Shown: in pieces, positions 34,951 through 43,525 of the stretch | Layout: each line of letters starts with the position of its first letter | Position numbering within the stretch: position 1 is the first letter of the stretch | Assembly (NCBI RefSeq): GCF_022829345.1 | Contig: NZ_JAKSXV010000089.1 | Location: 124,001 to 188,000, forward strand | Length of the DNA: 64,000 nt | Direction of reading: 5' to 3' | From: Methylobacterium sp. J-090 | Lineage (GTDB): Bacteria > Pseudomonadota > Alphaproteobacteria > Rhizobiales > Beijerinckiaceae | Notes under the pieces: generated by a model | Database searches by the model: none | Told to the model about the DNA's origin: nothing | What the model saw: only the letters and a program-made list of their open reading frames with translations | Made by a program: the position numbers and the translations under genes

Positions 34951-36480
34951 TCAGCGCCTGCGCAGGCTGAGGCCGAAGATCCGCAGGGTGGCGAGCAGGA
35001 GCACGGCGTAGACGACCGCGCCGGCGGCGCCCACGACGCCCAGGACCGCGACCTCGCGCAGGTGCGGCAGGGCCCGCACGAGGCCCTCGGCCATGGGCAC
35101 GCCGTAGACGGCGACGGCGGTGAGCGCCGCGCACGCGGTCGCGACGCCGATGAGCGTGATGCCGAACCCCCGGCTCGGCGCCATCCAGCCGCGCCGCCAG
35201 GCGAGCGCCACCAGGATCGCGAGGTTGACCCACTGGCCGATGGCAGTGGCGAGCGCCAGGCCGGTGACGCCGTAGGGCCCGGTGAGAACGATCTTCAGGC
35301 CGACGTTGATGGCGATGGCCGTGAGCGACGCGATGAGCGGCGTCATCGTGTCCTGGCGGGCGTAGAAGCTCGGCAGGGCGCTGCGCAGGAGCACCACGGC
35401 GGGCAGCGCCAGTCCGTAGGCGGCGAGCACGGAGGCGGCGCGAGCCGCGTCCTCGGCCCCGAAGGCGCCGCGCTGGAACAGGGCCGCCATGATGAGACCC
35501 GGCAGGATCAGGAAGGCGATGGTGAACGGCGCCGACAGGGCCAGCGAGAAGCCCGCCGCCCGGTTCTGCGCCGCATGCGCGCCGGCCGCGTCGCCGGCCG
35601 CGATCCGCCGGCTCATCTCCGGCAGGAGCACCGTGCCGGCCGCGATGGCGATGACGCCGAAGGGCAGCTGGTAGAGCCGGTCGGCGTAGTACAAGGCCGA
35701 GACCGCGCCGATGGGCAGGAAACTCGCGATGATCGTGTCGGCGAAGGACGCGATCTGGAATCCGGCCGAGCCGACCACCGCCGGTCCGAGCACCTTGAAG
35801 AACCGCGTCATGACCGGATCGCGCAGGGTGGGTGCGACCAGCGTCGGGGCGATGCCGGCGCGCCGGCAGGCCCACCACACGAGGGCGAATTGCAGCACGC
35901 CGGAGACCGAGACGCCCCAGGCGGCGGCGTAGGCGGCGTTGGGGAACAGGAACGCCAGGCTGAGCGCCACCAGCATCGACAGGTTGAGCAGGACCGGCGC
36001 GCCCGCCGCCACGGCGAAGCGCCGTTGCGCGTTGAGGAGCCCGGAGAACAGGGTCACCAGGGTCATGAACAGGAGGTACGGGAAGGTGATCCGGGTCAGC
36101 GAGACGGCGAGCGCGAAGCGCTCCGGATCGTCGGAGAAGCCCGGCGCCAGGGCTTTGACCACCCACGGCATCGCCGGCATGGCGAGTGCCAGGAAGCCGA
36201 TCTGCACCAGCAGCATCAGGGTGAAGATGCGGTCGGCGAAGCGCCGGGCGGCGCCCGCTTCCGCCGCCTCGGCGAGGCCCGCATAGGTCGGCACGAAGGC
36301 GGTGTTGAACGCCCCCTCGCCGAAAATAGCCCGGAAATGGTTGGGCAGGCGGAACGCCACCACGAAGGCGTCGGCCACGGGCCCGGCGCCGAGAATCGCG
36401 GCCATCACCACGTCGCGGGCGAACCCCGTGACCCGCGACACCAGCGTCCAGCCGCCGACGGAGAGGATGGAGCGGATCAT
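34951..36480 (-). CDS. murJ: lipid II flippase MurJ
   Basis: A 509-residue polytopic membrane protein with about 14 helices. The family features are the N-terminal VGGWTLVSRVTGFARDVVMA and VADAFVVAFRLPNHFRAIFG segments, with the conserved GEGAFNTAFVP that follows. MurJ moves the peptidoglycan precursor lipid II across the inner membrane. It lies alone on the minus strand between the chemotaxis receptor (convergent) and sodB. Confidence 0.93.
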   Translation of the reverse strand: MIRSILSVGGWTLVSRVTGFARDVVMAAILGAGPVADAFVVAFRLPNHFRAIFGEGAFNTAFVPTYAGLAEAAEAGAARRFADRIFTLMLLVQIGFLALAMPAMPWVVKALAPGFSDDPERFALAVSLTRITFPYLLFMTLVTLFSGLLNAQRRFAVAAGAPVLLNLSMLVALSLAFLFPNAAYAAAWGVSVSGVLQFALVWWACRRAGIAPTLVAPTLRDPVMTRFFKVLGPAVVGSAGFQIASFADTIIASFLPIGAVSALYYADRLYQLPFGVIAIAAGTVLLPEMSRRIAAGDAAGAHAAQNRAAGFSLALSAPFTIAFLILPGLIMAALFQRGAFGAEDAARAASVLAAYGLALPAVVLLRSALPSFYARQDTMTPLIASLTAIAINVGLKIVLTGPYGVTGLALATAIGQWVNLAILVALAWRRGWMAPSRGFGITLIGVATACAALTAVAVYGVPMAEGLVRALPHLREVAVLGVVGAAGAVVYAVLLLATLRIFGLSLRRR

Positions 36481-36558
36481 GGGTGCAATCGAAGATGAAG
36501 AGTGGAACGAGGCTCCGCTCTCCCCACGAGGGAGAGGCCGCGCATTGATAGACAGGCA

Positions 36559-36594
36559 ATAAAAAAGCGCCGCAAGCCCGAGGGCTCGCGGCGC
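36559..36594 (-). terminator. intrinsic terminator of sodB
   Basis: On the minus strand the hairpin GCGCCGC-(mismatch)-AGCCC with a two-base loop is followed by TTTTTTATTG. It lies 17 bp after the sodB stop codon and separates sodB from murJ. Confidence 0.85.
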
Positions 36595-36610
36595 ACATCC
36601 TATGAAACAA

Positions 36611-37210
36611 TCAGGCGGTGGCTTCGCCGTACATCTTCTCGACGTGCTCCCAGTTCACCAGGTTCTCGATGAACGCCTTGAGATAGTCGGGCCGGCGGTT
36701 GCGGTAGTCGATGTAGTAGGAGTGCTCCCAGACATCGACGCCGAGGATCGGCTTGGCGCCGTGGACGAGGGGATTCTCGCCGTTGGGAGTCTTCTGGATC
36801 TCGAGCTTGCCGTCCTTGACGGCGAGCCAAGCCCAGCCGGAGCCGAACTGGCCGATTCCGGCCTGGATGAAGTCGGCCTTGAATTTCTCGAACCCGCCGA
36901 GATCCTCGTCGATCTTCTTGGCGAGCGCGCCCGGCACGGCGCCGCCGCCGTTGGGCTTCATCCACTGCCAGAAGTGGATGTGGTTGTAGTGCTGGCCGGC
37001 ATTGTTGAAGAGCGGCTGGTTGTTGCCGTAGGCGGCAACCAGCACCTCCTCGACGCTCTTGCCTTCGAGGCCCGTGCCTTCGAGCAGCTTGTTGCCCGTA
37101 TCGACATAGGCCTTGTGGTGCTTGTCGTGGTGGAACTCGAGGGTTTCCTTCGACATGTAGGGGCCGAGCGCATCGTAGGCGTAGGGCAGTTCGGGCAGGG
37201 TGAAGGTCAT
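36611..37210 (-). CDS. sodB: superoxide dismutase (Fe/Mn family)
   Basis: A 199-residue cytoplasmic superoxide dismutase. The four metal ligands are the His in EFHHDKHHKAYVD, the His in QHYNHIHFWQWM, and the Asp and His of VDVWEHSYYIDY. The GGGAVPGALAKKI and GSGWAWLAV segments are typical; residues do not settle Fe against Mn. It starts after GGAGAGA and ends at a strong terminator, so it is monocistronic. Confidence 0.95.
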   Translation of the reverse strand: MTFTLPELPYAYDALGPYMSKETLEFHHDKHHKAYVDTGNKLLEGTGLEGKSVEEVLVAAYGNNQPLFNNAGQHYNHIHFWQWMKPNGGGAVPGALAKKIDEDLGGFEKFKADFIQAGIGQFGSGWAWLAVKDGKLEIQKTPNGENPLVHGAKPILGVDVWEHSYYIDYRNRRPDYLKAFIENLVNWEHVEKMYGEATA

Positions 37211-37426
37211 CGGCACTCTCTCCGGTCGTACGGCGTGGCGGCGAAGGCGGGCGCGACGATCGGCCCGCCGCCTGCGAACCAACGCGCCGATACGTAAGTC
37301 GATGCCTGCGCTGCGGCAACGCCCGAACGGCCCGTGGCCTGTGGCCGGCGTTTCGATTTTGCAAAATGCCGGCAGGGCCTTACTGTGCGCGCCGCACTCC
37401 GGGTGCAGGCGTTTTTCGAGAGTTCC

Positions 37427-38452
37427 ATGATCATTGCGCTGTTCGCGCTTGCTGTCCTGATGATCGTCGGCGGTGTCGCGTCGGTCGTCCAGGGGTTTCC
37501 CTTCGTGCGCCTCGAGAGCGGCATGGCGATGACCGTCGCCGGCGCGACCACGGCGTCGGCCGGGGCCGTGGTCCTGGGCCTGGCGGCGGTGGCGAGCCAC
37601 CTGCGCGGTCTTGGACGGCGCCTCGGCGCCCTGCGCCTGGAGGCGCCTTCGGCCGAGCCCAGGACGGCGGCGGCCCTGCCGTCCCGCGACCCCGAGCCGG
37701 ACCTGTTCGAGCCCGCCTCGACCATCGCGCCGTCGACCATGCCCGCGCTCGACGGTCGGCCGGTCCGACAGCGGCCGAGCTTCGGCGGCCCCGACCCGCG
37801 GGACTTCGGCCTCGACGCCATGGGTGCGGCGGCCGGTCTGGGAGCAGCGGGTCTGGGAGCGACAGGGCTTGGTGCGACCGGACTCGGAACCACGGGCCTC
37901 GAGCCCGGCATATCGAGCGGAGCGCTCCATGCGGACCCGCGGGGCCGCGGGCCGGAGCCGACCTTCGTGCATCCGCCGGAACCCGATCTGCCGGCCCCGC
38001 CGACCCCGGAGGAGATCGAGCCGCCGCTGCCCGACCTTCTGCCGCCGGAGGACGAGACCAGGACGGTCCCCGACGCGCATCGTGAGGGATCCTTGGCCGC
38101 ACCGCCCCCGGCCGAGCCCGAACTCGTCGCGGAGGCGTCCCCCGCGCCGGAGAACCAGCGCACCCTCGCGCTGTTCGACGCCGGCCCCGACACGACCGGC
38201 GAGCCCGTGCGCCTGTATCCCACCCTCGACACGATGGCGGACATCACCCCCGAGCCCCCTCCCCCGCCCGCCGTCGAGGAAAAACCCGAAATCGTCGGAA
38301 CCTACGCGTCGGGCGGCAACACCTACGTGATGTACGCCAACGGCTCCATCGAGGCCGAGACGCCGCGCGGGCGCTTCAGCTTCGAGTCCCTCGACGAACT
38401 GAAGGCCTTCGTCGAGGCCGGCGGCGAAAACGACGCGCGCGGCGCCGCCTGA
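37427..38452 (+). CDS. hypothetical membrane protein with GLGAx repeats
   Basis: A 341-residue protein with two N-terminal membrane helices (IIALFALAVLMIVGGVASVV and MTVAGATTASAGAVVLGLAA), then a long cytoplasmic or periplasmic tail rich in Pro, Glu, Asp and Ala. Residues 137-156 contain four tandem GLGAA/GLGAT/GLGTT units. The C-terminal 60 residues are ordered and end GGNTYVMYANGSIEAETPRG, resembling a small beta domain. Similar proteins occur in Methylobacterium without assigned function. It faces sodB divergently. Confidence 0.65.
   Translation: MIIALFALAVLMIVGGVASVVQGFPFVRLESGMAMTVAGATTASAGAVVLGLAAVASHLRGLGRRLGALRLEAPSAEPRTAAALPSRDPEPDLFEPASTIAPSTMPALDGRPVRQRPSFGGPDPRDFGLDAMGAAAGLGAAGLGATGLGATGLGTTGLEPGISSGALHADPRGRGPEPTFVHPPEPDLPAPPTPEEIEPPLPDLLPPEDETRTVPDAHREGSLAAPPPAEPELVAEASPAPENQRTLALFDAGPDTTGEPVRLYPTLDTMADITPEPPPPPAVEEKPEIVGTYASGGNTYVMYANGSIEAETPRGRFSFESLDELKAFVEAGGENDARGAA
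37835..37894. repeat. four 15-bp tandem repeats encoding GLGA(A/T)
   Basis: Four in-frame 15-bp units encode GLGAA, GLGAT, GLGAT and GLGTT. Their third-codon positions differ, so the peptide is conserved more than the DNA, which suggests selection on the repeat or an old duplication. Confidence 0.65.
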
Positions 38453-38471
38453 CCCCGACCCGGCGCGGCCC

Positions 38472-40226
38472 TCAGGCCAGGGGGTTGAGCACCGTGTTGC
38501 GCACGGGCAGCGGCGCCAGCATGCGCAGACGGAAGCCGTCCGGCGGATAATCCATCGCCACGTCCGCCCGGACCTGTGCCGTCAGCACACGCTGGAGCAG
38601 GCGCGAGCCGAAGCCCTGGCGCGTCGGCGGGCGCACGCGCGGACCGCCGCTCTCGACCCAGTCGAACCGCAGGGTCTCGGCCGGGCCGTCCGGCGCGAGG
38701 CTCCAGACGATCGTCACGCGCCCGTCCGGGGTCGAGAGCGCGCCGTACTTCGCCGCATTGGTGGTGAGTTCGTGGATCGCCATGCCGACGGGTACGGCGA
38801 CCTCGGAGGCGAGGTCGACGGGCGGGCCCTCCAGGCGGATTCGGGCATCGTCGCCCGCCCCGTCCAGGGCGCCGTCGGCGTAGGGCTTCAGTTCGTTGAC
38901 GAGGAGGCTGCGCAGGGACGCCGTCTGCCAGGTATCCTCGGTGAGCACCGAATGCGTGTGCGCCAGGGACATGATCCGCCCGACGAACGCCTCGTAGAAG
39001 CTCTCGATGCTGGAGGCGGTGCGGGCCGTGGACCCGACGATGGCCTGCACCGTCGCGAGCGTGTTCTTCACCCGATGGTGCAGTTCGCGGATCAGCAGGG
39101 TCTGGCGTTCCTCGGCCATGCGCCGCTCGGTGACGTCGGCGACGACGCCGATGAGCCGGCGCGGCAGCCGGTGGGCGGCGTCGCGCTCGAAGCGGCCGGC
39201 GAGATCGATGATCCGCCAGGCCCCGTCGCTCCGTCGCCTGATGCGGCCCGTGGCCTTGAAGACCGCATCGCCGCGCAGGGCATTCGAGATCGCCGAGCGG
39301 AAGGCGGCGCGGTCGTCGGGATGGAGGATCTGCTCCAGGAACTCGCGCTTGCCCACCGCCCCGTCCTCGGCCGTGCGCCCGAAGATCGCGAACATGCGGG
39401 CGTTCTCCCAGACCGCCTGGTCGTCGAGCATGTGCCACTCGAAGATGCCGAGGGCCGCGAGGGAGGCGGCGATGCGCAGGCGCTGTTCGCCAGCATGCAG
39501 GGCCGTGCGGGCGGCGACCTGGGCCGTGATGTCCTGCACCACGCCGACGATGGCGGCGGGCCCGTCCGCACCGCCGCGGCTCGCCTCGCCCCGCAGGCTG
39601 AGATCGATTTCGCTCCCGTCATCGGCCCGGCGCAGGCGGCATTGCAGGGCGAACCGCCCGCCCTCCGCAAGGGCGGTCCGGACCTGAGCCTCGACCCGTG
39701 CGATCTCGTCCGTCTCCAAGCGGGCGCGCAGGGTCGCCCAGGGAAGACCGACGCCTGGGCGGTCGCCGAGGATATGCGCGGCACGCCGCGAGAGTGACAC
39801 GAGACGCGTTTCCCCATCGAAACGCCATTCCCCGACGCCCGCGGTCGTCAAGGCGGCCTGGTTCTCGACGGCCGACACGAGATCGTCCGTCTCGGCCTCA
39901 TCGACCACCAGAACCTGCCCCGCACCGGTCGAAGGCGAAGGCCGAATGCGGACATAGACGCTGCTGCCGTCGGCGGCGCGCCAGCGGCGGAGGCCGGCCG
40001 GCACGGGGATCGTCGCTTCCCCAAGATCGGCGAGGGCGAGACCGGTCAGGTCGCCGGCGGGATAGCGCATCAGCATGCACAGATGCGGATTGGCCGCCCG
40101 GATGCGACCCTCCTGCAGGTCCAGGGTGAGGAGGCCGATCTCCGCCGCCGCGAAAGCCGCGTCGGCGGCTTCGCCCGGGTGAGGCGAGGCCGGGCCTATC
40201 CCGTTCTGTTCCGCCGCGTCGCCCAA
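38472..40226 (-). CDS. sensor histidine kinase of the HWE family with PAS domains
   Basis: About 584 residues without a membrane segment. Three PAS-like domains come first, the last with YPAGD... GIFEWHMLDDQAVWENARMF and a PAC motif RLIGVVADVTERRM. The kinase part has the HWE-family phospho-acceptor in LIRELHHRVKNTLATVQAIV and the N-box HELTTNAAKYGALS. HWE kinases feed light, redox or general-stress signals. The start is uncertain: I chose the TTG at 40226; a GTG at 40367 would overlap nothing and add 47 residues. It lies 173 bp after trmB. Confidence 0.8.
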   Translation of the reverse strand: MGDAAEQNGIGPASPHPGEAADAAFAAAEIGLLTLDLQEGRIRAANPHLCMLMRYPAGDLTGLALADLGEATIPVPAGLRRWRAADGSSVYVRIRPSPSTGAGQVLVVDEAETDDLVSAVENQAALTTAGVGEWRFDGETRLVSLSRRAAHILGDRPGVGLPWATLRARLETDEIARVEAQVRTALAEGGRFALQCRLRRADDGSEIDLSLRGEASRGGADGPAAIVGVVQDITAQVAARTALHAGEQRLRIAASLAALGIFEWHMLDDQAVWENARMFAIFGRTAEDGAVGKREFLEQILHPDDRAAFRSAISNALRGDAVFKATGRIRRRSDGAWRIIDLAGRFERDAAHRLPRRLIGVVADVTERRMAEERQTLLIRELHHRVKNTLATVQAIVGSTARTASSIESFYEAFVGRIMSLAHTHSVLTEDTWQTASLRSLLVNELKPYADGALDGAGDDARIRLEGPPVDLASEVAVPVGMAIHELTTNAAKYGALSTPDGRVTIVWSLAPDGPAETLRFDWVESGGPRVRPPTRQGFGSRLLQRVLTAQVRADVAMDYPPDGFRLRMLAPLPVRNTVLNPLA

Positions 40227-40399
40227 TCCGCAACCCCGCTCACGACACCGTGCCGGAGACGCGCGAAGACTTTCCCGGTTTTCAGGAACGTTTCGTCGGT
40301 CCCGGGCATCGCTGCGCCGAGCGCATGCAAAGCTTTCGCAGGGCGGAAGGCAAGAGGGACCTTCCACGGAAACACGTCTCCCACAGGAGCGACGTGTTG

Positions 40400-41143
40400 T
40401 CAGTCGGTCGCGACCCGCCGGAACTCCAGATAAGTGGGAGCCCGCCCGGCCGCGAGGGCCTTCGCCTCGTAGCGCGTGCCCGGCCAATCCGGCCACGCCA
40501 GGCGCCAGTCGTCGGCGGAGGCGGCGGTCCAGGCGAGGCCGGGGCAGCGGGCGGTCCGCACCAGGGTCCAGCCGGCATAATCGTCGATGTCGCTGGCGAA
40601 TCGGAAGACGCCGCCGGGCTTGAGGACGCGGGCGACCTCGCGCAGGGCTTCGTCCGAGACGAAGCGGCGCTTGCGCTGGCGGCGCTTGGGCCACGGATCG
40701 GGATAGAGCAGGTAGACCCGCGACAGGGCACAGTCGGGGATCGCGGCGAGGAGTGCCGTCGCGTCCTCGTCCCAGACACGGACATTTCGAAGGGCACCGT
40801 CATCCACGGCCCGCAACAGCTTGGCGACGCCGTTGACGAAGGGCTCGGCGCCGATGATGCCCACGCGCGGATGAGCCTTCGCCTGCGCGGCCAGATGCTC
40901 GCCGCCGCCGAAACCGATCTCGAGCCAGACCTCGTCGACGGGGACAGGGAACAGGCCGACCGGATCGAGCGGGGCGGCGTCCGGCGGAAGGGCCACCCGC
41001 AGGCTCGGTAGGAGCTCGGCGATGCGCTGCTCCTGGACCGCCCGCAGGCGCTTGCCCTTGCGCCGCCCGAAGAAGGCGCGGTCGGCGCCCTCCACGACGT
41101 CCCCGCCCGGGAGGGGCGGGAGTTCATCCCGCCCCATGGTCAT
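40400..41143 (-). CDS. trmB: tRNA (guanine-N7-)-methyltransferase
   Basis: A 247-residue SAM-dependent methyltransferase that makes m7G46 in tRNA. It has the SAM motif EVWLEIGFGGGEHLAAQ, acidic motif IIGAEPFVNGV, the catalytic motif LLYPDPWPKRRQRKRR and C-terminal FRFASDIDDYAGW. The start ATG at 41143 lies four bases after the metK stop codon, so the two are co-transcribed. This metK-trmB pair is common in alphaproteobacteria. Confidence 0.93.
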   Translation of the reverse strand: MTMGRDELPPLPGGDVVEGADRAFFGRRKGKRLRAVQEQRIAELLPSLRVALPPDAAPLDPVGLFPVPVDEVWLEIGFGGGEHLAAQAKAHPRVGIIGAEPFVNGVAKLLRAVDDGALRNVRVWDEDATALLAAIPDCALSRVYLLYPDPWPKRRQRKRRFVSDEALREVARVLKPGGVFRFASDIDDYAGWTLVRTARCPGLAWTAASADDWRLAWPDWPGTRYEAKALAAGRAPTYLEFRRVATD

Positions 41144-41147
41144 GGGA

Positions 41148-42326
41148 TCAGGACAGGGCCGACTTGAGGCTGTCGGCAAGGTCGACCCGCTCCCACGAGA
41201 AACCGCCATCGGCCTCGGGCGCCCGCCCGAAATGGCCGTAGGCCGAGGTGCGGGCGTAGATCGGCCTATTGAGGCCGAGCTTCGTCCGGATGCCGCGGGG
41301 CGACAGGTCGAAGGCGTTCATGAGCACGTCCTCGAGCTTGGCCTCGTCCACCTGGCCGGTGCCGTGCAGATCGACGTAGATCGACAGGGGCTTGGCGACG
41401 CCGATGGCGTAGGCGAGCTGGATGGTGGCCCGCGTCGCGAGACCGGCGGCGACCACGTTCTTGGCGAGGTAGCGCGCGGCGTAAGCGGCGGAGCGATCGA
41501 CCTTCGTCGGGTCCTTGCCCGAGAAGGCACCGCCGCCGTGGGGCGCGGCTCCGCCGTAAGTGTCGACGATGATCTTGCGGCCGGTGAGGCCGGCGTCGCC
41601 ATCCGGGCCGCCGATGACGAACTTGCCCGTGGGGTTCACGTGCCACACGGTCTCCTCGGAGACCCAATCCTTCGGCAGGGCGTTCAGGATGTAGGGCTCG
41701 ACGATGGCGCGCACGTCGGCCGAATCGAGGGACTCGTCGACGTGCTGGGTCGAGAGCACGATCTGGGTCACGCCGACGGGGCGGCCGTTCTCATAGCGCA
41801 CGGTGACCTGGCTCTTGGCGTCGGGGCCGAGCTTGGCCGCGTCGCCCTGCTTGCCCTTGCGGGCGTCGGCCAGGTCCTTGAGGATCTTGTGGGCGTAGTA
41901 GATCGGCGCCGGCATGAGCTCGGGCGTCTCGTCGGACGCGTACCCGAACATGATGCCCTGGTCGCCGGCACCTTCGTCCTTGTTGCCGGACGAATCGACG
42001 CCCTGGGCGATGTCGGCCGACTGGGCGTGCAGGTGGATGGCGATATCGTTGTTCTTCCAGTGGAAGCCCGACTGCTCGTAGCCGATGTCGCGCACCGCCT
42101 CGCGGGTGAGCTCGGTGAGGTGCTCGAAGGTCACGGAATCCGGACCGCGGACCTCGCCGGCGATGACGATACGGTTGGTGGTGGCCAGGGTCTCGACGCC
42201 GAGACGCGCTTCCGGCATCGCCGCGATGTAGGCATCCACCACCGTATCGGAGATGCGGTCGCAGACCTTGTCCGGATGCCCTTCCGAGACGGATTCGCTC
42301 GTGAATAGGTAGTTGGAACGTGCCAT
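41148..42326 (-). CDS. metK: S-adenosylmethionine synthetase
   Basis: A 392-residue enzyme forming SAM from methionine and ATP. It starts [20 protein letters not shown] with the His and Asp of the ATP/Mg site, includes the loop [12 protein letters not shown], and the [17 protein letters not shown]-loop-like signature. Length and all active-site motifs are standard. Upstream is a 145-bp leader with a short hairpin near the start codon, but no SAM riboswitch I recognise. Confidence 0.96.
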   Translation of the reverse strand: MARSNYLFTSESVSEGHPDKVCDRISDTVVDAYIAAMPEARLGVETLATTNRIVIAGEVRGPDSVTFEHLTELTREAVRDIGYEQSGFHWKNNDIAIHLHAQSADIAQGVDSSGNKDEGAGDQGIMFGYASDETPELMPAPIYYAHKILKDLADARKGKQGDAAKLGPDAKSQVTVRYENGRPVGVTQIVLSTQHVDESLDSADVRAIVEPYILNALPKDWVSEETVWHVNPTGKFVIGGPDGDAGLTGRKIIVDTYGGAAPHGGGAFSGKDPTKVDRSAAYAARYLAKNVVAAGLATRATIQLAYAIGVAKPLSIYVDLHGTGQVDEAKLEDVLMNAFDLSPRGIRTKLGLNRPIYARTSAYGHFGRAPEADGGFSWERVDLADSLKSALS

Positions 42327-42336
42327 GGGACAGGTA

Positions 42337-42424
42337 CACCCGGTTTTCGGGTGCGCCTCATACGATGCGTCTGCCCCGGCCTACGGAAGGTCGCGGTTCT
42401 TGCACCGGGAACCGGGACGGTCAA
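42337..42424 (-). promoter_or_regulatory. metK leader: candidate -35 box and start-proximal hairpin
   Basis: On the minus strand TTGACC (42419-42424) could be a -35 box; the expected -10 position has AAGAAC, which is weak. Ten bases before the metK ATG the hairpin CACCCG-AAAAC-CGGGTG (42337-42353) forms a six-base stem. It might affect ribosome access. No SAM-binding fold was recognised. Confidence 0.35.
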
Positions 42425-42471
42425 GCCGAAAAACCGGACGCGTTCGATAAAAAGAACGAATCGTCCGCCAA

Positions 42472-42882
42472 TCAACGTTTGAGCTTGGCGTCGAGCGCCT
42501 GGATCGCGGCGGACAATTCGCGGCGACGTTCCTCCGAAAAATGCTCCGTGACGTGACGGGCCACCACATCCACGAGCCCCTGCCAGCTGTCGCCGGCGAC
42601 GTAGGGCTGCTGAGGCGTTTCGTGAAAGGCCGCATCGGGCTCGGCGTCCGTGTGGACGAGATCCTCGAAGAAGTACGTGACGGGCACGCCGATCATCCGG
42701 CTGAAGCTCTCGAGGTGGAGCGCGCTGATCCGGTTGGTGCCCTTCTCGTATTTCTGCAGCTGGGCGGCGGACATGCCGAAGCGCTCGGCCACGCGCTTCT
42801 GGGTCAGCGACGCCTTCTTGCGCTGCTCGGCGATGCGCCGGCCCACATGCACGTCGCGCGCGTCGGTCTTCTGGCCTGCCAT
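42472..42882 (-). CDS. XRE-family transcriptional regulator
   Basis: A 136-residue protein with an N-terminal HTH_3 domain (VGRRIAEQRKKASLTQKRVA then FGMSAAQLQKYEKGTNRIS) and a C-terminal helical domain containing VTYFFEDLVHTDAEPD and a Leu/Glu-rich end. Such regulators lie upstream of metK in many Hyphomicrobiales, as here (145 bp away). Its target is not known; metK and itself are the nearest candidates. Confidence 0.85.
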   Translation of the reverse strand: MAGQKTDARDVHVGRRIAEQRKKASLTQKRVAERFGMSAAQLQKYEKGTNRISALHLESFSRMIGVPVTYFFEDLVHTDAEPDAAFHETPQQPYVAGDSWQGLVDVVARHVTEHFSEERRRELSAAIQALDAKLKR

Positions 42883-43006
42883 CCTGCCCGTTCCGTGCCG
42901 CGGCCTCCCGCCGGAGCTTGCGGAAGAAAGGCTCGGCCATTCCCGTGAAGACCGGGTTAAGGCCACGCGATTCCGCAACGTCTGCGGCACGGGCGTGAGT
43001 GAATGG

Positions 43007-43337
43007 TGGCGTCCCCGGCAGGGCTCGAACCTGCGACCCCAGGTTTCATACCACTTCGGCTTCCGCCGCCGCCCCCTCGCGGGTGCGTTCGTGGCCTGGA
43101 CTATCCCTTCACCATGGGCGCCCGAAGGTGCCGTTAGGTGCCGCCCGTCTAGTCTCTACACCTTCCCGCCGCCCCTTCGCGGGAGCATGACGGGCTTGGC
43201 TCGGGATCGGCGGGGCCTGCGATTGGGCAGACCCTCGGGCTTTCCCCGAATTTGAGCGGATCCGCCGCGCGGTTTCCCCTCGCGGCGCCCAATTGTGTCT
43301 AGGAAACCTGTGCTCTGTCCAGCTGAGCTACGGAGAC
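43007..43337 (-). tRNA. tRNA-Arg(CCU) interrupted by a group I intron
   Basis: The two exons are 43301-43337 and 43007-43046. Joined, they give acceptor GTCTCCG/CGGGGAC, D-arm, anticodon stem CAGGT/ACCTG, loop TTCCTAA (anticodon CCU), T-loop GTTCGAG and encoded CCA. The intron begins right after the anticodon. The joined tRNA is 77 bases with CCA. Confidence 0.92.
43047..43300 (-). ncRNA. group I self-splicing intron in tRNA-Arg(CCU)
   Basis: The 254-nt insert has the group I core. The internal guide GGGAAACC pairs with the 5' exon GGTTTCCT, giving the required U-G wobble at the splice site (P1). Core elements follow in order on the minus strand: P (AATTCGGGGAAAG), Q (CCCGAGCCAAGCC), R (AGAGACTAGACG) and S (AAGGGATAGTCCAGG). 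The last base is G. It carries no ORF. The Agrobacterium tRNA-Arg(CCU) intron is the known parallel. Confidence 0.9.
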
Positions 43338-43525
43338 TCACCGACGCCTTCCTAGCACCAACGCCGGGGCCAAGCCAACCACGCCGATGGGGCCGTGTTG
43401 CGGGCCTGCCGCAGGGCGCCCGAAACGCCTGCCGCGGCCCGCACCCTGCTTGTCCTCGGGGTGGCGGAGACCACAATGACGGCTCGGGTCACGGCCCGCT
43501 CGGGTCGCGGGAGGAGCGTTCCATC

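Noticed and set aside
42327..42471. SAM riboswitch upstream of metK
   Set aside because: No SAM-II, SAM/SAH or SAM-I core could be recognised; only a short hairpin is present.
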